Positions 5,816 to 6,188 of a stretch of 6,188 nt of DNA are shown here, piece after piece. The first letter of the stretch is position 1. Each line of letters starts with the position of its first letter. Position numbers and translations under genes: made by a program. The DNA comes from Pseudomonadota bacterium. Lineage in GTDB: Bacteria > Pseudomonadota > Alphaproteobacteria > Rhizobiales > Hyphomicrobiaceae. The notes below the pieces were generated by a model. It saw only the letters and a program-made list of their open reading frames with translations, searched no databases and was not told where the DNA came from. Where the stretch lies: the NCBI GenBank assembly GCA_021813195.1, contig JAKALI010000262.1, forward strand, positions 1 through 6,188, read 5' to 3'.

Positions 5816-6188
5816 ATGAGCGATAAGAACGCAAGCAAGAAGTCCTTTGTCGAAGAGATTGCAAAGGACGTGGCAGCGCTGGACGTGGTGATCGCTGCCA
5901 AGCCGCTCATCGCGAAGGTTGAGAGCGCGCTCGAGCAAGCTCTCGAGCGGGCCGAGGCGCGCGACAAGAGCAAGGCGGAGCGCGACGCGGCGCGTCAAGA
6001 AAAGGCTGCGCAGAAGAAGGCCGAAAAGGACAAGTCTGAGAAAGACAAGGCCGAGAAGGGCAAGGCTGAGAAAGACGAGGCCGAGAAGGACAAGGCCGAG
6101 AAGCAAAAAGCCGAGAAGGAAAAGGCTGCGGCTGAGAAAGCTGCGGCTGAGAAGGCTGCGGCCGAGAAGGCAGCGGCCGAGAAGGCAG
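5816..6188 (+). CDS. unassigned Lys/Glu/Ala-rich pentapeptide-repeat protein, 3' end beyond window
   Basis: The frame is open from ATG 5816 to the right edge: 124 residues plus one base, with no stop seen. The start is supported by a strong Shine-Dalgarno (5803-5808). Residues 1-45 (MSDKNASKKSFVEEIAKDV onward) look like an ordinary soluble helical segment with a hydrophobic face (VAALDVVIAAKPLIAKVESAL). There is no signal peptide or membrane helix. Residues 46-66 are highly charged, and from 67 to the edge the protein is built of 5-residue units, first of type xKAEK and then AAAEK. Such mixed-charge sequence forms long solvent-exposed helices or coiled coils. TolA-like linkers and phasin- or histone-H1-like proteins have similar low-complexity helices, but Glu balances Lys here, which argues against a purely basic DNA-binding tail. 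I do not recognise the family and assign no function. It is separated from algD by 293 bases, so membership of the polysaccharide cassette is uncertain. Confidence 0.75.
   Translation, partial: MSDKNASKKSFVEEIAKDVAALDVVIAAKPLIAKVESALEQALERAEARDKSKAERDAARQEKAAQKKAEKDKSEKDKAEKGKAEKDEAEKDKAEKQKAEKEKAAAEKAAAEKAAAEKAAAEKA
6014..6188 (+). repeat. 15-bp tandem coding repeat (KAEK / AAAEK pentads)
   Basis: In-frame 15-base units encode KKAEK, DKSEK, DKAEK, GKAEK, DEAEK, DKAEK and QKAEK (residues 67-101). A two-residue EK insertion (102-103) follows, then four AAAEK units (104-123). The AAAEK units differ only at third codon positions (GCT/GCC/GCA, AAA/AAG), while the earlier units also vary in their first residue. 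The array continues past the window edge. Confidence 0.85.

Noticed and set aside
5777..6106. Minus-strand frame rich in Leu, Gly and Phe, resembling a membrane protein
   Set aside because: It is the reverse reading of the Lys/Glu repeat, whose complement yields Leu and Phe codons; the + strand has the ribosome binding site and ordered pentads.
6014..6188. CRISPR or intergenic repeat array
   Set aside because: The 15-base units are directly tandem without spacers and keep one reading frame, so this is a coding repeat.

Overview
The window is GC-rich, densely coding DNA from a proteobacterium. An alphaproteobacterial methylotroph- or rhizobium-like host is my best guess from overall style, but nothing in the sequence fixes the taxon. 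All supported genes lie on the + strand.

Layout: (1) 1-427 is the C-terminal end of a D-lactate dehydrogenase-type FAD-linked oxidase, cut by the window edge. A bulged stem-loop with a short T-run follows it. (2) 685-5522 is an alginate-type exopolysaccharide cassette in the order alg44-like, alg8-like, algD-like. The first gene encodes a PilZ (c-di-GMP receptor) / membrane / HlyD-type adaptor protein. The second encodes a GT2 polymerase closely resembling Alg8 and overlaps the first by 4 bases (GTGA). The third, after a gap of about 195 bases, encodes a GDP-mannose 6-dehydrogenase. (3) 5523-5815 is non-coding, with two hairpins and an AT-rich patch. (4) From 5816, behind a strong ribosome binding site, a gene open at the window's right edge encodes a Lys/Glu/Ala-rich pentapeptide-repeat protein that I cannot assign to a family.

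How the genes fit together: AlgD would oxidise GDP-mannose to GDP-mannuronic acid. Alg8 would polymerise it at the inner membrane. The PilZ domain of the Alg44-like protein would sense c-di-GMP and license synthesis, while its periplasmic part would lead towards export. Epimerase, acetylation, lyase and outer-membrane export genes are not in this window, so the final polymer is unknown. The order is the reverse of the classical Pseudomonas algD-alg8-alg44 start, and the Alg44-like protein is much longer than the Pseudomonas one because of a long periplasmic helical hairpin. The most unusual items are this rearranged cassette and the repeat protein next to it.
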